Assembly: GCA_019614645.1 (NCBI GenBank)
Contig: JABWDB010000001.1
Coordinates: 4,154,001 to 4,218,000 of the forward strand
Direction of reading: 5' to 3'
Origin: Stratiolaelaps scimitus
Lineage: Eukaryota; Arthropoda; Arachnida; Mesostigmata; Laelapidae
Length of the DNA: 64,000 nucleotides
The notes under the pieces are model-generated. The model made no database searches. It was given only the letters and a program-made list of their open reading frames with translations, and was not told the origin of the DNA. The position numbers and the translations under genes were made by a program. The first letter of the stretch is position 1, and each line of letters starts with the position of its first letter. Of the stretch, positions 1-11,204 are shown piece by piece.

Positions 1-670
1 TATATATATATATATATATAATTAGCAAGCAGTTGATTTTTTCGATGTCAACTTCTCACATTTCTAACTAAACGAGTAGACAAGTACAAGGAACGTCGAA
101 CAGGAAGAAATGGCATAATCGCTGGCATATAACCAAACAAGACTTCTTGATATTACAAATATATAGACATTGGGATAAAGTGGCCTCATCGCCGAACGGA
201 TCAATAGGTGGGAACGGGCGCAAGTCCCCCACCGCTCGCGCTGATTGAAGGCTTTTTCTCATTTGTCTGTATTTGCGCATCAGCGCGCCCGCCACCGCCA
301 GCGTAATCAGTCTCTCTCTCTCTCTCTAGTGGTTAAATAATACCGTGTAATGAATTGCTCCAGATGCTTCGAATGATTGTGTGCACGGTGTCGAAGTTGA
401 CCATTACCTGCCGACAGCAGTGGACGGCTCTAGCTTCATTCCAGCAGTGGTAATCGTAGCAATAGTCGTAGTGACCCTACGAGAAGACTATATGGTGGTG
501 TTAGCTAGCCGAGTATCGATCGTTAACACCCCCAATATGCGTGCCCCTCATCCGTCGGTGTCTTGGTCGGTCGGCGTGCAGCCAGTCCACTGGCCGAACG
601 CTCTTCGACGTGGCCGACACCGCGGTAGGTTTTACAACCGTTGCAGCGGTTTCGGTTGTTCGCCTCTTCA

Positions 671-685
671 CCGCTAGATGGCAGC
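671..685 (+). promoter_or_regulatory. CTCF-like motif upstream of Gasp
   Basis: CCGCTAGATGGCAGC matches the CTCF core consensus CCRSYAGRKGGCRSC throughout. It lies about 410 bp upstream of the predicted Gasp start. Binding is inferred from the motif only. Confidence 0.4.
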
Positions 686-933
686 GCCAACAGCAGCACT
701 ACATTGGCACGCAGGGGGGGGCTGGGGGGAGGAGGACCCGTTGCGATGACTCCTTCACACGCTGTGACTTGACGCGGCCCGGCGAGCAGCTAACGGTTGG
801 TAACGGTGACCGCGCCATCCGGCGCAACGGCACTCACTTCGGGACGACTACTCCCACCCCCACCCCACCCCCTGCTGCTGCTGCTGCAAGCAACAGCAGC
901 AGCTGCAGTAGCATTTGTTCGCCGACAAACTGG

Positions 934-934
934 C

Positions 935-968
<34 letters not shown>
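934..968. repeat. GA tract upstream of Gasp promoter
   Basis: A nearly pure GA dinucleotide tract lies about 125 bp upstream of the predicted transcription start, inside a GC-rich, triplet-rich stretch (about 600-1090). Such tracts can bind GAGA-type factors, but this may be a simple microsatellite. Confidence 0.75.
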
Positions 969-1057
969 GGGGGGCGGCTTTGGCAAGGGAGACAAGGGCG
1001 GCAAGGGCCGAAACGAGCCGGTGACGTTGACCGACGGCAACGGTGAGTCGCGGGCGG

Positions 1058-1096
1058 TTTAAATAAAGGCCGAGCGACGTTCGCCCCGCCGTCAGT
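1058..1096 (+). promoter_or_regulatory. Gasp: Gasp core promoter (TATA-like box and TCAGT initiator)
   Basis: A TATA-like TTTAAATAAAGG lies at 1058-1069 and a perfect arthropod initiator TCAGT at 1092-1096, about 33 bp downstream, which is the standard spacing. The predicted start is the A at 1094, giving a 125 nt 5' UTR without any ATG before the coding start. Confidence 0.72.
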
Positions 1097-1218
1097 GTAG
1101 TGCTGTGTCTATTTCGTGCTCGTACCGTGCTACCGGGTGATAATACAATATCAACAACAGCTAGTCAGGGCTAGCCAGGGCTTCACATCCACACCAGAAG
1201 CCACCACAAGCACAAAGC

Positions 1219-1267
1219 ATGCTCATGTTTAAAGGATTCGCTGTCGCCGCGCTCTGCCTTGCTGGCG
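1219..1267 (+). CDS. Gasp: Gasp coding exon 1: signal peptide
   Basis: The exon encodes 16 residues and the first base of the next codon (phase 1). No ATG precedes it in the predicted 5' UTR (1094-1218). The donor is GTAAGT at 1268. Confidence 0.9.
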
Positions 1268-4200
1268 GTAAGTGGCACCGCTCTAGGAGGTTTGCTAGCT
1301 AGAAGTGAGATTTCGTGGTGAACCCCTTGAATACCCCTATCTCTATGCAGTGTTCGCTCCCCAAGAGGACGCTGCATGAAAGCTGAAAGTTCAAAAGAGG
1401 AAGAGATTGTTAATTAAGCCGTTAATTGTTGACATTCGCCTCCATCATTCCTGTTCCCTCAAACGAGGTGCTTCTTAACGACTCGTTCAACGGGACGGCC
1501 TTGATTCAAAGGAACAAACTCCTGACATCCCGAGTGCTAAGCCTGTTGCTCACGCACATGCACGGCGAAGGTCACAAATACGATCGTGGCTGAACGACCA
1601 TCAAACCCCTCAAATTCACCCACACCCCCCCTTCCGTTCGATCTAGTTGCCTTCATTGATTGTGTGGAGAGAAATGCTCGAAACGAAGTTTGCGCGTATA
1701 AGTGCCCCCGACCCGCCCTGTCCTCCCGGTGAACCACACGAAATGTACCTGTATGTAGTGTATTCATAAATTTGTTCTATCTGGCTCAATGGTGATCAAT
1801 GCAGATGAATACGATTCTTTGCTGCGTTAGCCACGTGTGCTCTCGCATGCAACACTATGTCGATCGAAGCATTGAAAATGTACTGTATAGTAGTCAGGCG
1901 TTTCCTTTCTAGGGCTTGCCCTTCGAGTTGTTCCGAGTTTCGAATTGCTAGAGAATGATGCTGTTTCGATGTTTTCTATCGTTACCTGCTTGTGCAAGTG
2001 TTTTCTTATTGCTCGCAATTGTATGAACAGCTCGAGCTTATTGTACCAGAGATGTTGTAAATATTTTCGAACGGAGAAATTACATTGGCAGGTAACAGTA
2101 ATGTAATCTTAACGAAATCGCCTCTTGTTGAAATCCGAGAGGGAATGAATACGTACGTTATATAGATGTTTGTTCTAAAAACCAAATTGATACGCACTAA
2201 TCACGACAATAGTGTATATTATGTTATTTTTTAAGATGCCCTCCACCATGATATTCCCTGACACACCTGCAGGGCACACTACCTCTTCGGTGATTACTCG
2301 ATAAGCCAATTAACAACTAACGGAATTACCTACCAGGTCGACGAGTCGCTCACTCGCCAGCACTTGATTTCCCTGTTAATTAAAATATACAAAATTTTTC
2401 CATGCGTTTCGATGTCGTGTTCCCAAACGACGAATCAATCATTGACCATTACACGCGCTTCTATCTCCCGATGTTTGTGTTACGACGTTAGTCTAAAATA
2501 TTCTATTAGTCATCTTTTTCTTTACCACAAATCTCTCTTCCGACACAAAAACCAATAAAAATCCGCTACCAACATCACCGCATTAATTCGCTCCAAATGT
2601 ATCTGCACGCACCCGCGAATATTTCGGAATTTTTTGTCTTTTGTTTGCCAACAAAAAAAAGCAGTCAAAAGCAGAATCGATATCTTCACTTCGAGCACTT
2701 ATCGCTAATGGTAACCACCACCACCAGCAGTTGTTTTTGCTTCTCGCCGTGGCCGGTATCAATGAATGCCACCCACTGTGTTTGCTGTACATCGTCCGGC
2801 GAAAATCGTCATCGGCGCGGCGGTTGCAACTACCGCTGCTGCTGGTGCTGCTGGTGATGCTGGGGTGACGCCGGCGGCGGCAGCAGCAGCTGCTGCTGCC
2901 AGCTCAATGCCATCATCTCTTTTAGGCGCTAATCATCGGTCTCCCAACGCTAGCGACCGCTCCCGCAATCAACATGAGGCCGTCAACGGCGTCAAGGAAT
3001 AAACCAGTTTGCTTTTTTTTCACTAGCAGAAATAGCGGCAATGAAACGGTGGTGCCATCGAGAGCAAAATGATGGCCAATCCGACGTCGACATATCGACA
3101 GACGAACGGATCGAGCCGGCGGCCACCCAGACTATCTATTATACAATAATAGTAATAATAATCATCATCGTCACCCTGCTGCGATGTCTAGTAGTACAAC
3201 AACTATTCATAGTAGAACTACTGCTCGTACTAACAGTTCTACTAGCGACTACCGTCGGCGGTATATAGACACCTAGACGGCTTGCCAAAATGCCTCCTCA
3301 TGCTACCGTTGCCGTCACGGTACCGCTACTGCAGCTATACTGCTTGCTACCGATTGATTACCCCGATGATTGCGTAACAACCGACGGGCGTTTGGTCGCT
3401 CGCTCGCGCGCAGGAAACGAGAAATGCCGTAGAAAATGCACACGCCGGTTCGGCCGAACAGCCGCCTTCACTCGGATCTTGCTGCCGCGTCTATCCCATA
3501 CACCTTTACTACTGCTACAAGCGCGATTACTGCTCTGCCCTGATCTGCTCGTGGCGGCGGCGGCGGCTGCTGCTGCTGTGGGTAGTTCTCCGATGATATT
3601 CTAGATCGAATACACAGTTGTAGTCGGCACACAGCGGCAGCGGCAGCGGCGGCGGTGCTCCTGCTGTCGATGATAGCTGGTGCGGCCGCTGCCGTCTGCT
3701 TGAATCGGGTTTCGCAACCAGCCCGGCCGCAGAACCCTGCAGTGCTCCCCATTCGACATCGTAAATGGATGTTGTCGGCCGCAGACGCGAGCAGCCTTAA
3801 CGGTCCCGGCATCCAACGCAGTGGTAAACTTGAAGAAGACTTGTTTCACATGAAGCAGCAGCCGCCGCCGCCGCCCCGCCGCCGCAGCAGTAGCAGGTAC
3901 TGTTGTAGCGTGCTGGCTTGTGAGCGCATACGAGCATTATCAGTATGTGCGGCGCAGAGGGGGTGCAGATGTCGTTTTTGCCGGCTAACCTTGGCCCAGC
4001 GGCGACTTGCCCCAATGGCCCCCTATTAGACCACCGATCTCGTTGTTGTGGTAGCGCGCCGAACGCGCGGAATCGATGGAATTACCCAAAACGATCAGGG
4101 GCATTTTATCAGCCGTATTAAGCCGTTCGCGGCGGAGATGTACTGAAGAGTAGCCCCGACCCGATCCAGTTCACGGGTGCCAGTTGTGTACATATATATA

Positions 4201-7200
4201 TATATATATACAACATGACCGGGCGAATCGTATCGTTGTCAAGCAAAAATGGCCGAACAACGGGACGAGAAGCACACGGTGACCCGATGCCGTGTCTCGC
4301 TTGCACGGCCAGATAGGTGAACGAAAATAAAAAAAAAGAGGCCAAATAGACATTCCAGCGACATTTTCTGGAAAAATAGAAACCTGTCCAAAAGGTGTGC
4401 ACTTTGTGAGCTTATCTTCAACGAAAATTGCCGACCACCCGTTTTTTCTCGGTAGACAATTATCACTAACTGGAAATCGAGACAAGCATTGATTTTCGAA
4501 TTGAATAATGGTCGTGGCACAGTAGAACTTCGATACGTCGTTGTTCATTCAGTTGAATTTCCCCATTGTCTGTCAAGGCCACGCGGGACTCTTGGATCGG
4601 CACATAATCAATACATACATCTATATTGCCTTGGGTGATTAACAGCACCATCTTACGTCGCGCATTCCAGTATACGGTATATATATATTTATATATATAT
4701 ATATATATATATCGATGTCCGGAAACCAGTGATCGACACGGCACAGCGTTGGCAAGCCCGCAAATCGTCGATGTCTTCCACTTGTGCCGCCGTTGACCGT
4801 TAGCGAACTTCAAACCGGCCGAACCGGACCGGGTGTGGGCCGGCCCTCGGCCACGGTTGCAGCGGTTCACAGAGCAGGTTCGTCAAAAACCGAACGTGTC
4901 ATTGAGAGGTCATTTACCGAAATGTCGTTCTCGTCGTTCGTCTCGTGGCCGTTTCCAAAAACGAACTTGACGTTCTTCAATACAGCTTCAATAATGCGGT
5001 AGATATGGCCACACCGTCCGTCCAGCAGGAACACCCCCCCCCCACCGCTCCCCGGTGCGCGCTGATGTGGCAGCAGTTGCAGCAGCTGCACAATATCTAC
5101 GTCTACCGCTACGAGCAATCTTCCATAGCACTGCCGTCAACTGATCTTCAACAATTCGCCTGTTCTTTGTTGCCGTTCACACGGCTGAATTCAACTCGTC
5201 GTCAGCGCGTGAATGATTTTTCTTTCCTCGAGCCTCAGTTTCCCTGGCCATTACACGCAGCTGCTACCCGCGGACCCCTGATCTGACGCGGCAGACATCA
5301 AGCGGGCGATTGAATTTTAGCCGCCGCCGCCGCCGACACGGACGTTGATGCCGAAAACCGCTGTCGCCTTCAAGCATCAGTCATATATATAGTCCGTTCC
5401 GGCATTGTGTATGTCCGGTGTGCGCACGGCCACAATGCTCTATCTGATGCTGCTCCCGGCCGCTGCGGTTTGTTGGTTGTTGTTGTCGTTGCTGGCTGGC
5501 GTATTCCAATGCTTCTCAGGTTGAAATTACATCAATCACTGGGATCTTCCGATGCTGCCGTGACCGCGGACAGCTCAGTGAGGTTCTGGAATTATTGTCG
5601 TTGTTAAGAGTTACGCTAGTAACGCCCATCGCTCCATCTAGCGGCTGGCAATGGCAAAGTAAATTCCACTTCGATGCAAAGCTCCAGCGGTGATTTATCC
5701 CATGTTGCTGCTGCTGCTGCTACAGCGCGGCCACCATCTAGAACTGCGAGTTGTCAGTATCTGACGGATCATTGATTCGTTGACCACCACAAGGCGATTA
5801 TGAACGATTAGAAGATGTGTGACGCAATCAAGCCTGCTGTTCACGCCGAGCCGCACCGATGGACGGAGGGTTCGTTGATCGCGCGTGAACTGTACACTAC
5901 AGCCCGGACAACAGCGGCGGCACAATCCGATGCAGGATTTTGCATTTTTGCTATGTACACGTCATACATTCTAAACACAGACCCACATATGGACACAGGC
6001 ATGTAGGTATATTTACTCAAGTGTGATCTTACGTTATGTGGCGTGGTGGGTATCTCCGCTCGCCCAAATTACACAGCGCCATCTCCAAAGCGAGTTCTCC
6101 GAGAATGAACGAACAGGCATGACCGACATATTAATGACATATCACGATAACACTCACGGTCATTCATTGGGGTAAATCATGTCATAATAAACTGTTTTGT
6201 AAGTCGAACCTATATTATATATGATAATCGCCATATGCCAAGATGGGTATCAACCACAGCCTTCCTCCATAGCATCAAGACGACACATCCACGTGGAGGT
6301 ATCACTGGCTACTATTATTGCAATGTGCCACTTTAATAATAATAATAATAATTAATAATAATAATGATAATAAAAATCATAAATTAATGTGTATACCAAT
6401 TTTGTGTTTACAGCGGCTGCCCAGCAGGGCGTGCGTGCCCCCACAAAGGGGACGGCAGTCCAACATGACGTTGGCTACTACGATTGCCCGGACGATTTTG
6501 GATTCTTCGCTCACCCGAAATCCTGTGACAAGTATTATGCCTGCAGTAATGGCACAGCCACATTGAAGCTCTGCGGCAACGGACTTGTGTTCGATGAGAC
6601 TGATCCTCTCAGGGAGAACTGCGCCTACCCCTTCTCTGTTAAATGTGGTGACAGAACGGATCTCGGTAAGCAAACAGTGGACGCCGGTCACTAGCCCACA
6701 CATTTACAATCACTCGTTGATACACACATAATCGTTCGATATTCAGTAGTTCGAACAATCGCAATCGAATTTCACTTACTGAGCTATTGTCTAGAATTTT
6801 TCTTGTTGACAATAACGGACATTTCGAGTTGATCTAGTCGATGGATCCCGGCAGGGTTTCACACACGTCACTGTAATTGAAGAATCTCGCCTAAAACAGT
6901 AAATCGCTCGAGTTCCGTAGCGTTCGCATGCGGATACGCACAAAGCGTCACCGGATGCCCAGCAATTGCCACGCAATATCTAAAGGGGTACAGAAATAAT
7001 TATAGTCTTTAGCGCGAAGCAGCCGCCGTCGTCGTTGATAGAACAAGAACCAGACGACCAACTTCCGTCTGATAGCAGTACATGAATAGTCCGTCAGGAC
7101 CACGACAGCCCGCACGCGATCCCGTTGCGTGCAATTCAGTAGCAGCAACAGGTACGAACAGGCGTGTGGACATCATGACGAGGTGAACTTCACCTTGAAT

Positions 7201-7674
7201 TTCGTCCCACTTCGTGACAACCAGAAGAGCTTGGTCATCTTCAGCGTTTGCTTCGTTGCTGTCTGATGACTTTGTATACTGATAATGCATGTGCTCGTGG
7301 TAGTTCGTTCACAACTGGCGTGACACGCGGCTATTAAACGGTTGCCACAATACAGATTCCAACTTGTAATTATTGCTTGTCAGAGCCTGTTCGTTGTGAG
7401 GTGGTGACAGCTGTTAGTAGAAGTTTCATCTAGCTTAGTTTAGATTGGTTATACGTTCTGTTCCGGATACAGCGGTGATTGCCGCAGGGCACTATCGGAA
7501 CATTGCTATCGATTGAAGACAGGCAAACGCCTCCAGCAAAGCACACCATACTGAATTACATAGAAATAATATATAGATATAAACTATCATATGGAATAAG
7601 AGCATGCATCTATGTAAAGTATTTTAATAAACGATATTTCACTACATCATATATCTATATATATATATTATATA

Positions 7675-7741
<67 letters not shown>

Positions 7742-10345
7742 GTCTCCTGTAATGCCCTCTTCGGGAATTGCAAATAGTACAAAATCTGACTGACATATAT
7801 AACATACGCGCTGATAACTATTTACAGAGCCTCCCATATCGACTCCTCATTGCCCCCGCCTTTACGGAATCTTCCCCGACAACAACAACTGCCGAGTATT
7901 CTATTCGTGCTGGAACGGCGAATCATCCCGTTATGAGTGCCCGCCTGGACTCGCTTACGACAACGACCAGCGTGTCTGCGTGTGGGCCGATACCGTCGAT
8001 CGCTGTGACCAGCGAGGTAAGTGATTCCTGTAACATCTCTAATCCCTCTCACCTCGAATCTCTCTGTAGGGGCCCGCCTCAGACGACCGGCTCCTTCTGT
8101 ACCTGTCAATGATTTTCTACTGATTCGACTTCGTCTCGGGTACGCCGGGGCCAGAACCACGCACACCAGTGGAATGGGCGGAAGAACGAACGCACACGAA
8201 GCTGCTCTATTTCAAAAAGGCTACACTGTAATACTTAATAGAGAACGCGTTTCTCTAATTCGAGTTATGTTTCGTTCTGTTTAATTGTAGAGGTCGCCGA
8301 GGGCTTCGTGTGTCCCGACCCCGCTGAGGCTGACGCCCCTGGAGTCTTCACCCGTCACGCTCACCCCACTGACTGCCGCAAATTTTACGTCTGTATCGAG
8401 GGCCAGGCTCGCCCATACGGCTGCTCCATTGGAACCGTCTTCAACGTGGATACCCTGCAATGCGACGATCCTGAGAACGTCCAAGGCTGGTGGGTGTCAT
8501 GGGTCCCGCGTCCGTTCGAGCGAATTTGCCGAACGCAGTACCGCGGGACCTATAACGCCTACTCAAATAGCACCTACGACCGATTTCAGTGGAAAACGCT
8601 TGCCTTTTTCATGCATTTTCACCTTCTATCAGCTCCTCACTCTCTCCTCTCTTTCTTTATCATTTTTCTATTTCACTGCTCATTTCGAACAACGCCTAAC
8701 CTATCTCATTGGAAACTAACACAGTTCGCTCTGGCGAATCAACAAAGCTTTCCTCCTCGGCCTGCATCCATTCAAAACTCCTCTATGCAACTGCACCTCT
8801 GCACTCAACCGCCCTTTTTCTCGGATACTTTCGGGTTTTAGGCTTCCTTCCTCCTTGTCCTTTCTACAAAAAACCAAACAGCCACCCCTCCCGCACATAT
8901 GTATCTACGCACGCTATACTCGGATCGACCCTCTGGACTATACACAGATTTTCTCTATTTCCATTCTTCCTATTTTGACTTCTTCTAATCTACATCTAAC
9001 ATCATACATACATGCAAGTGACTCAATGCGATAAACAGCCTTCTACCTATTTCTTCGATACTGTATCTCTTTCGAAGCATGTCTTCTCGGCGTCATGCAT
9101 GTGATTCATACGTGTGCATGACATGTTTGCACACTTTTGGTTCATGGGAGTTTCAATCCTATCGATGCTCTTCTGGCTCGTTCACTGATATGCCTGCCAA
9201 TCTTTCTGCTAGAACTGAAGCAGTTTCGTGGATCCTCTTTCTCTAACGCCTCACTGAACAAGCGAGCTTCTAACTGAAATCGGTCCTGCAAAGCTCTATG
9301 AATGATTAATAGCCATTTACAAATTATTTCATATAATATATACATATATATATATAGATATGTATATATATGTTTATTCACTATCATGACATAATTATAG
9401 TAATTATGGTTCATGCTACTCGAGTCGCTATTTGTGTCTCACCTATCTGTGTATTTAACTGCAACCTCGTGAAACGTCCGATCTTTCTGTCACGTTCATA
9501 CTTGGTGCTCAATTTGGTTCAAGTTCTCCGGGAAGCAATTACCTAAATAATAATCATTGCTAAATCATTGGTACGTTAGCTATAATAAACTGCTAATGCT
9601 GCCAGCACCATGGAATGGGCATGTGCACCGCCCGCTGTTACCTCCTCTTTGACAAGTCGCTCAAGATGTCAAGGCTTCTTGCCACGATTTGGCGAAGGCA
9701 TGCGAGACTTTTTATATTGATCTTTCTTCGGACTGCTGTTCGTTGTTTCCGTCCCGCTCAAAACAGTTGCTGTTGAATGCAGGTGATGGGTTTTCGTCGG
9801 ACGCCCATTGTCGTCAGTGACGTACACCTCTCTGACTATGGATTTCATAGATCACACCTTGAGTGGCACATACAAACGCGTATACACACACATATACACA
9901 TTTCTAAAAGCTTCATCCAGAAACGGTACTCGCCTCCTCCAGCTCTAATGCCAATGACCATTTGAATCGTTTGACACGCTTGCAGCCGGTGTCATCATAC
10001 CTTCATCGTGTTATCGTAAAAGCACTGCCTGATATCACCCTTCTTTCCCCTTGACCCATTGAACCTTTACACCCGAATGCCTACTGTGTACTTGTGCTCT
10101 TGTCAGTCCCCCTCAAGCCTCTTATGTGTTCAACCTTCGCTTGAAATCAGCAACAGAGATGGCGCGCGCACGATGACATCTTACCCACAGCAGTGTTCCC
10201 CCCATCCGTCTAGCAGACGTATCTAAGGCTTGCTTTGCTTTGCAGTGAGAACTACTACGGGGACGACACCGAGGTGAAGCTCCTCAAGAAGCAGCAGCAG
10301 AAGGCCAAGGCCAAGCAGGGAAGCCAGCGTGACCAGGACAACTAA
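1219..10345 (+). CDS. Gasp: Gasp / obstructor-C (CPAP3-C) chitin-binding cuticle protein
   Basis: Secreted protein with three type-2 chitin-binding (peritrophin-A) domains; family members bind chitin and organise cuticle and tracheal lining in the extracellular space. Coding exons: 1219-1267, 6414-6665, 7828-8016, 8291-8489, 10246-10345. They join in frame to 262 residues plus TAA, near the usual length of Gasp (about 250). The start is the first ATG after the predicted transcription start; a second ATG follows two codons later. Residues 1 to about 19 form a signal peptide (hydrophobic FAVAALCLAGAAA). Each domain has the six-cysteine pattern. Gasp-like wording is CPDDFGF, CGDRTDLEPPISTPHC, RLYGIFPD, WNGESSRYEC, RHAHPTDCRKFYVC and CENYYGD near the end, which separates it from obstructor-A and -E. 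The tail is lysine- and glutamine-rich. Family assignment is very secure; the C subtype rests on remembered family sequences and is likely. Confidence 0.94.
1268..6413 (+). other. Gasp intron 1 with triplet-rich island
   Basis: This 5.1 kb intron is AT-rich at its left end (1380-2580). From about 2700 to 5950 it is dense in CNG triplets, with AT microsatellites at 4192-4210 and 4678-4712. TAA/AAT repeats precede the acceptor (about 6333-6375). I see no exon of another gene in it; open frames at 2766-3002 and 3655-4029 are repeat-driven. Confidence 0.6.
5634..5644 (-). promoter_or_regulatory. CTCF-like half motif, inverted, in Gasp intron 1
   Basis: Read on the minus strand this is CCGCTAGATGG, identical to the first 11 bases of the motif at 671-681 but in the opposite orientation. 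The bases after it (AGC) fit the consensus less well. Confidence 0.25.
6414..6665 (+). CDS. Gasp: Gasp coding exon 2: chitin-binding domain 1
   Basis: The acceptor is a pyrimidine-rich tract ending TTTACAG; the donor is GTAAGC. The exon is 252 nt, phase 1 at both ends. It carries the end of the signal peptide, a short linker and the first six-cysteine chitin-binding domain (CPDDFGF to VKCGD). Confidence 0.93.
7650..7740. repeat. AT microsatellite in Gasp intron 2
   Basis: About 90 bp of AT dinucleotide repeat with a few interruptions at its left end. Confidence 0.95.
7828..8016 (+). CDS. Gasp: Gasp coding exon 3: chitin-binding domain 2
   Basis: The acceptor is ATTTACAG and the donor GTAAGT. 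The exon is 189 nt, phase 1 at both ends. It encodes EPPISTPHC, then the second chitin-binding domain ending DTVDRC. It follows an AT microsatellite by about 90 bp. Confidence 0.93.
8291..8489 (+). CDS. Gasp: Gasp coding exon 4: chitin-binding domain 3
   Basis: The acceptor is TTAATTGTAG and the donor GTGGGT at 8490. The exon holds most of the third chitin-binding domain (CPDPAEADAPG to DDPENVQG). The reading frame stays open past the donor to 8841, so intron retention would give a different C terminus. Confidence 0.92.
8490..10245 (+). other. Gasp intron 4
   Basis: This 1.76 kb intron has pyrimidine-rich plus-strand sequence (about 8620-9000) and a short AT microsatellite (about 9336-9371). 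No alternative exon with good splice sites and conserved content was recognised. Confidence 0.55.
10246..10345 (+). CDS. Gasp: Gasp coding exon 5: last cysteine and tail
   Basis: The acceptor is GCTTTGCTTTGCAG. The exon completes the TGT codon of the sixth cysteine of domain 3, then encodes ENYYGDD and a basic, glutamine-rich tail before TAA at 10343-10345. The intron before it is 1.76 kb. Confidence 0.92.
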
Positions 10346-11198
10346 CGGCCAGGCAACGAGACAGTTGAGCAGGACACCATCGGCAATGTACCAAGCATCC
10401 AGAACGTGAAGCACGTCGGGCTGTTGGCAGCGTCTACCAACGCCGCCCAGCAAAAGCCATAAATAACAGATTAGGATTCGTCGCCGAGGCACCACCTGAG
10501 CGCCATGGAGCGACAAGTGGGCCCCGCTAACCGACCGTTTCATCCTGCGGACACTGCAGCTTGCTGTGCGTCAAGAACAACGCAACCACACACACATACG
10601 TACACGAGCTAGACAAATGCAGAGGTCGAGATTGGCAGGGCGTCATCGTTTTCGGCCACTGTGCTCTATCTTCTGTTTGGCCGTCATCTGAGAGAAAAAC
10701 AAGTGAGGCCTTCATTGTTTGACAACAATCACTGCAGGCCTTCGTCTCACCGAAGTCGGAAGTGCTGTGGTGGCGGACGACGCGAACAAAACACATCAAA
10801 TCATATCGTCATATATCGAGAATGTCGTTGCCCGTCATTACGAGCACGATCCACTCTCATTTTGCTATCGAGCGCGAACCCAGCCCACCCCTTACCCATC
10901 CGGGAACAATTTGCGATTGACAAATCAATTAATAATTAAATATGAACAAAATGAAATAACGACAACGAATATGATAATTACCTACGACGAATGTCTCGAC
11001 GATGAGAATTCATAATTAATAATAATAATAATAATTTTTGTTATTATTATTATTACTATTATTATTGTTATCATTATTATTTTCTGCTGCTCTCGCGTCA
11101 TTCTGCTCAGCCCCTAATTACGACTGCAATGATAAATATCATGGTGACGTCGAGATGAATATTGTCGTTGTTGTGTTATTGATGAAAGTGATCGTGCC

Positions 11199-11204
11199 AA
11201 TAAA
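11199..11204 (+). terminator. Gasp: Candidate poly(A) signal for Gasp
   Basis: This is the first AATAAA after the stop codon, 854 nt downstream. An ATTAAA variant lies earlier at about 10932. Which one is used cannot be told from sequence. Confidence 0.3.

Larger units (their letters stand above)
1..1057. other. Upstream flank of Gasp, no gene recognised
   Basis: This stretch starts with an AT microsatellite (1-20) and becomes GC-rich from about 550. It holds G-runs (713-730), CAG/CTG triplets (870-910), the CTCF-like motif and the GA tract. The open frames here (for example 541-1062) translate into low-complexity sequence and are not supported as genes. Confidence 0.6.

Noticed and set aside
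68..295. 75-codon minus-strand frame that looks partly protein-like
   Set aside because: No clear donor or acceptor and no recognisable family; it is too close to the window edge to judge.
541..1062. 173-codon plus-strand open frame upstream of Gasp
   Set aside because: Its sequence is driven by CAG, C and GA repeats, it lies over the promoter, and no domain is recognisable.
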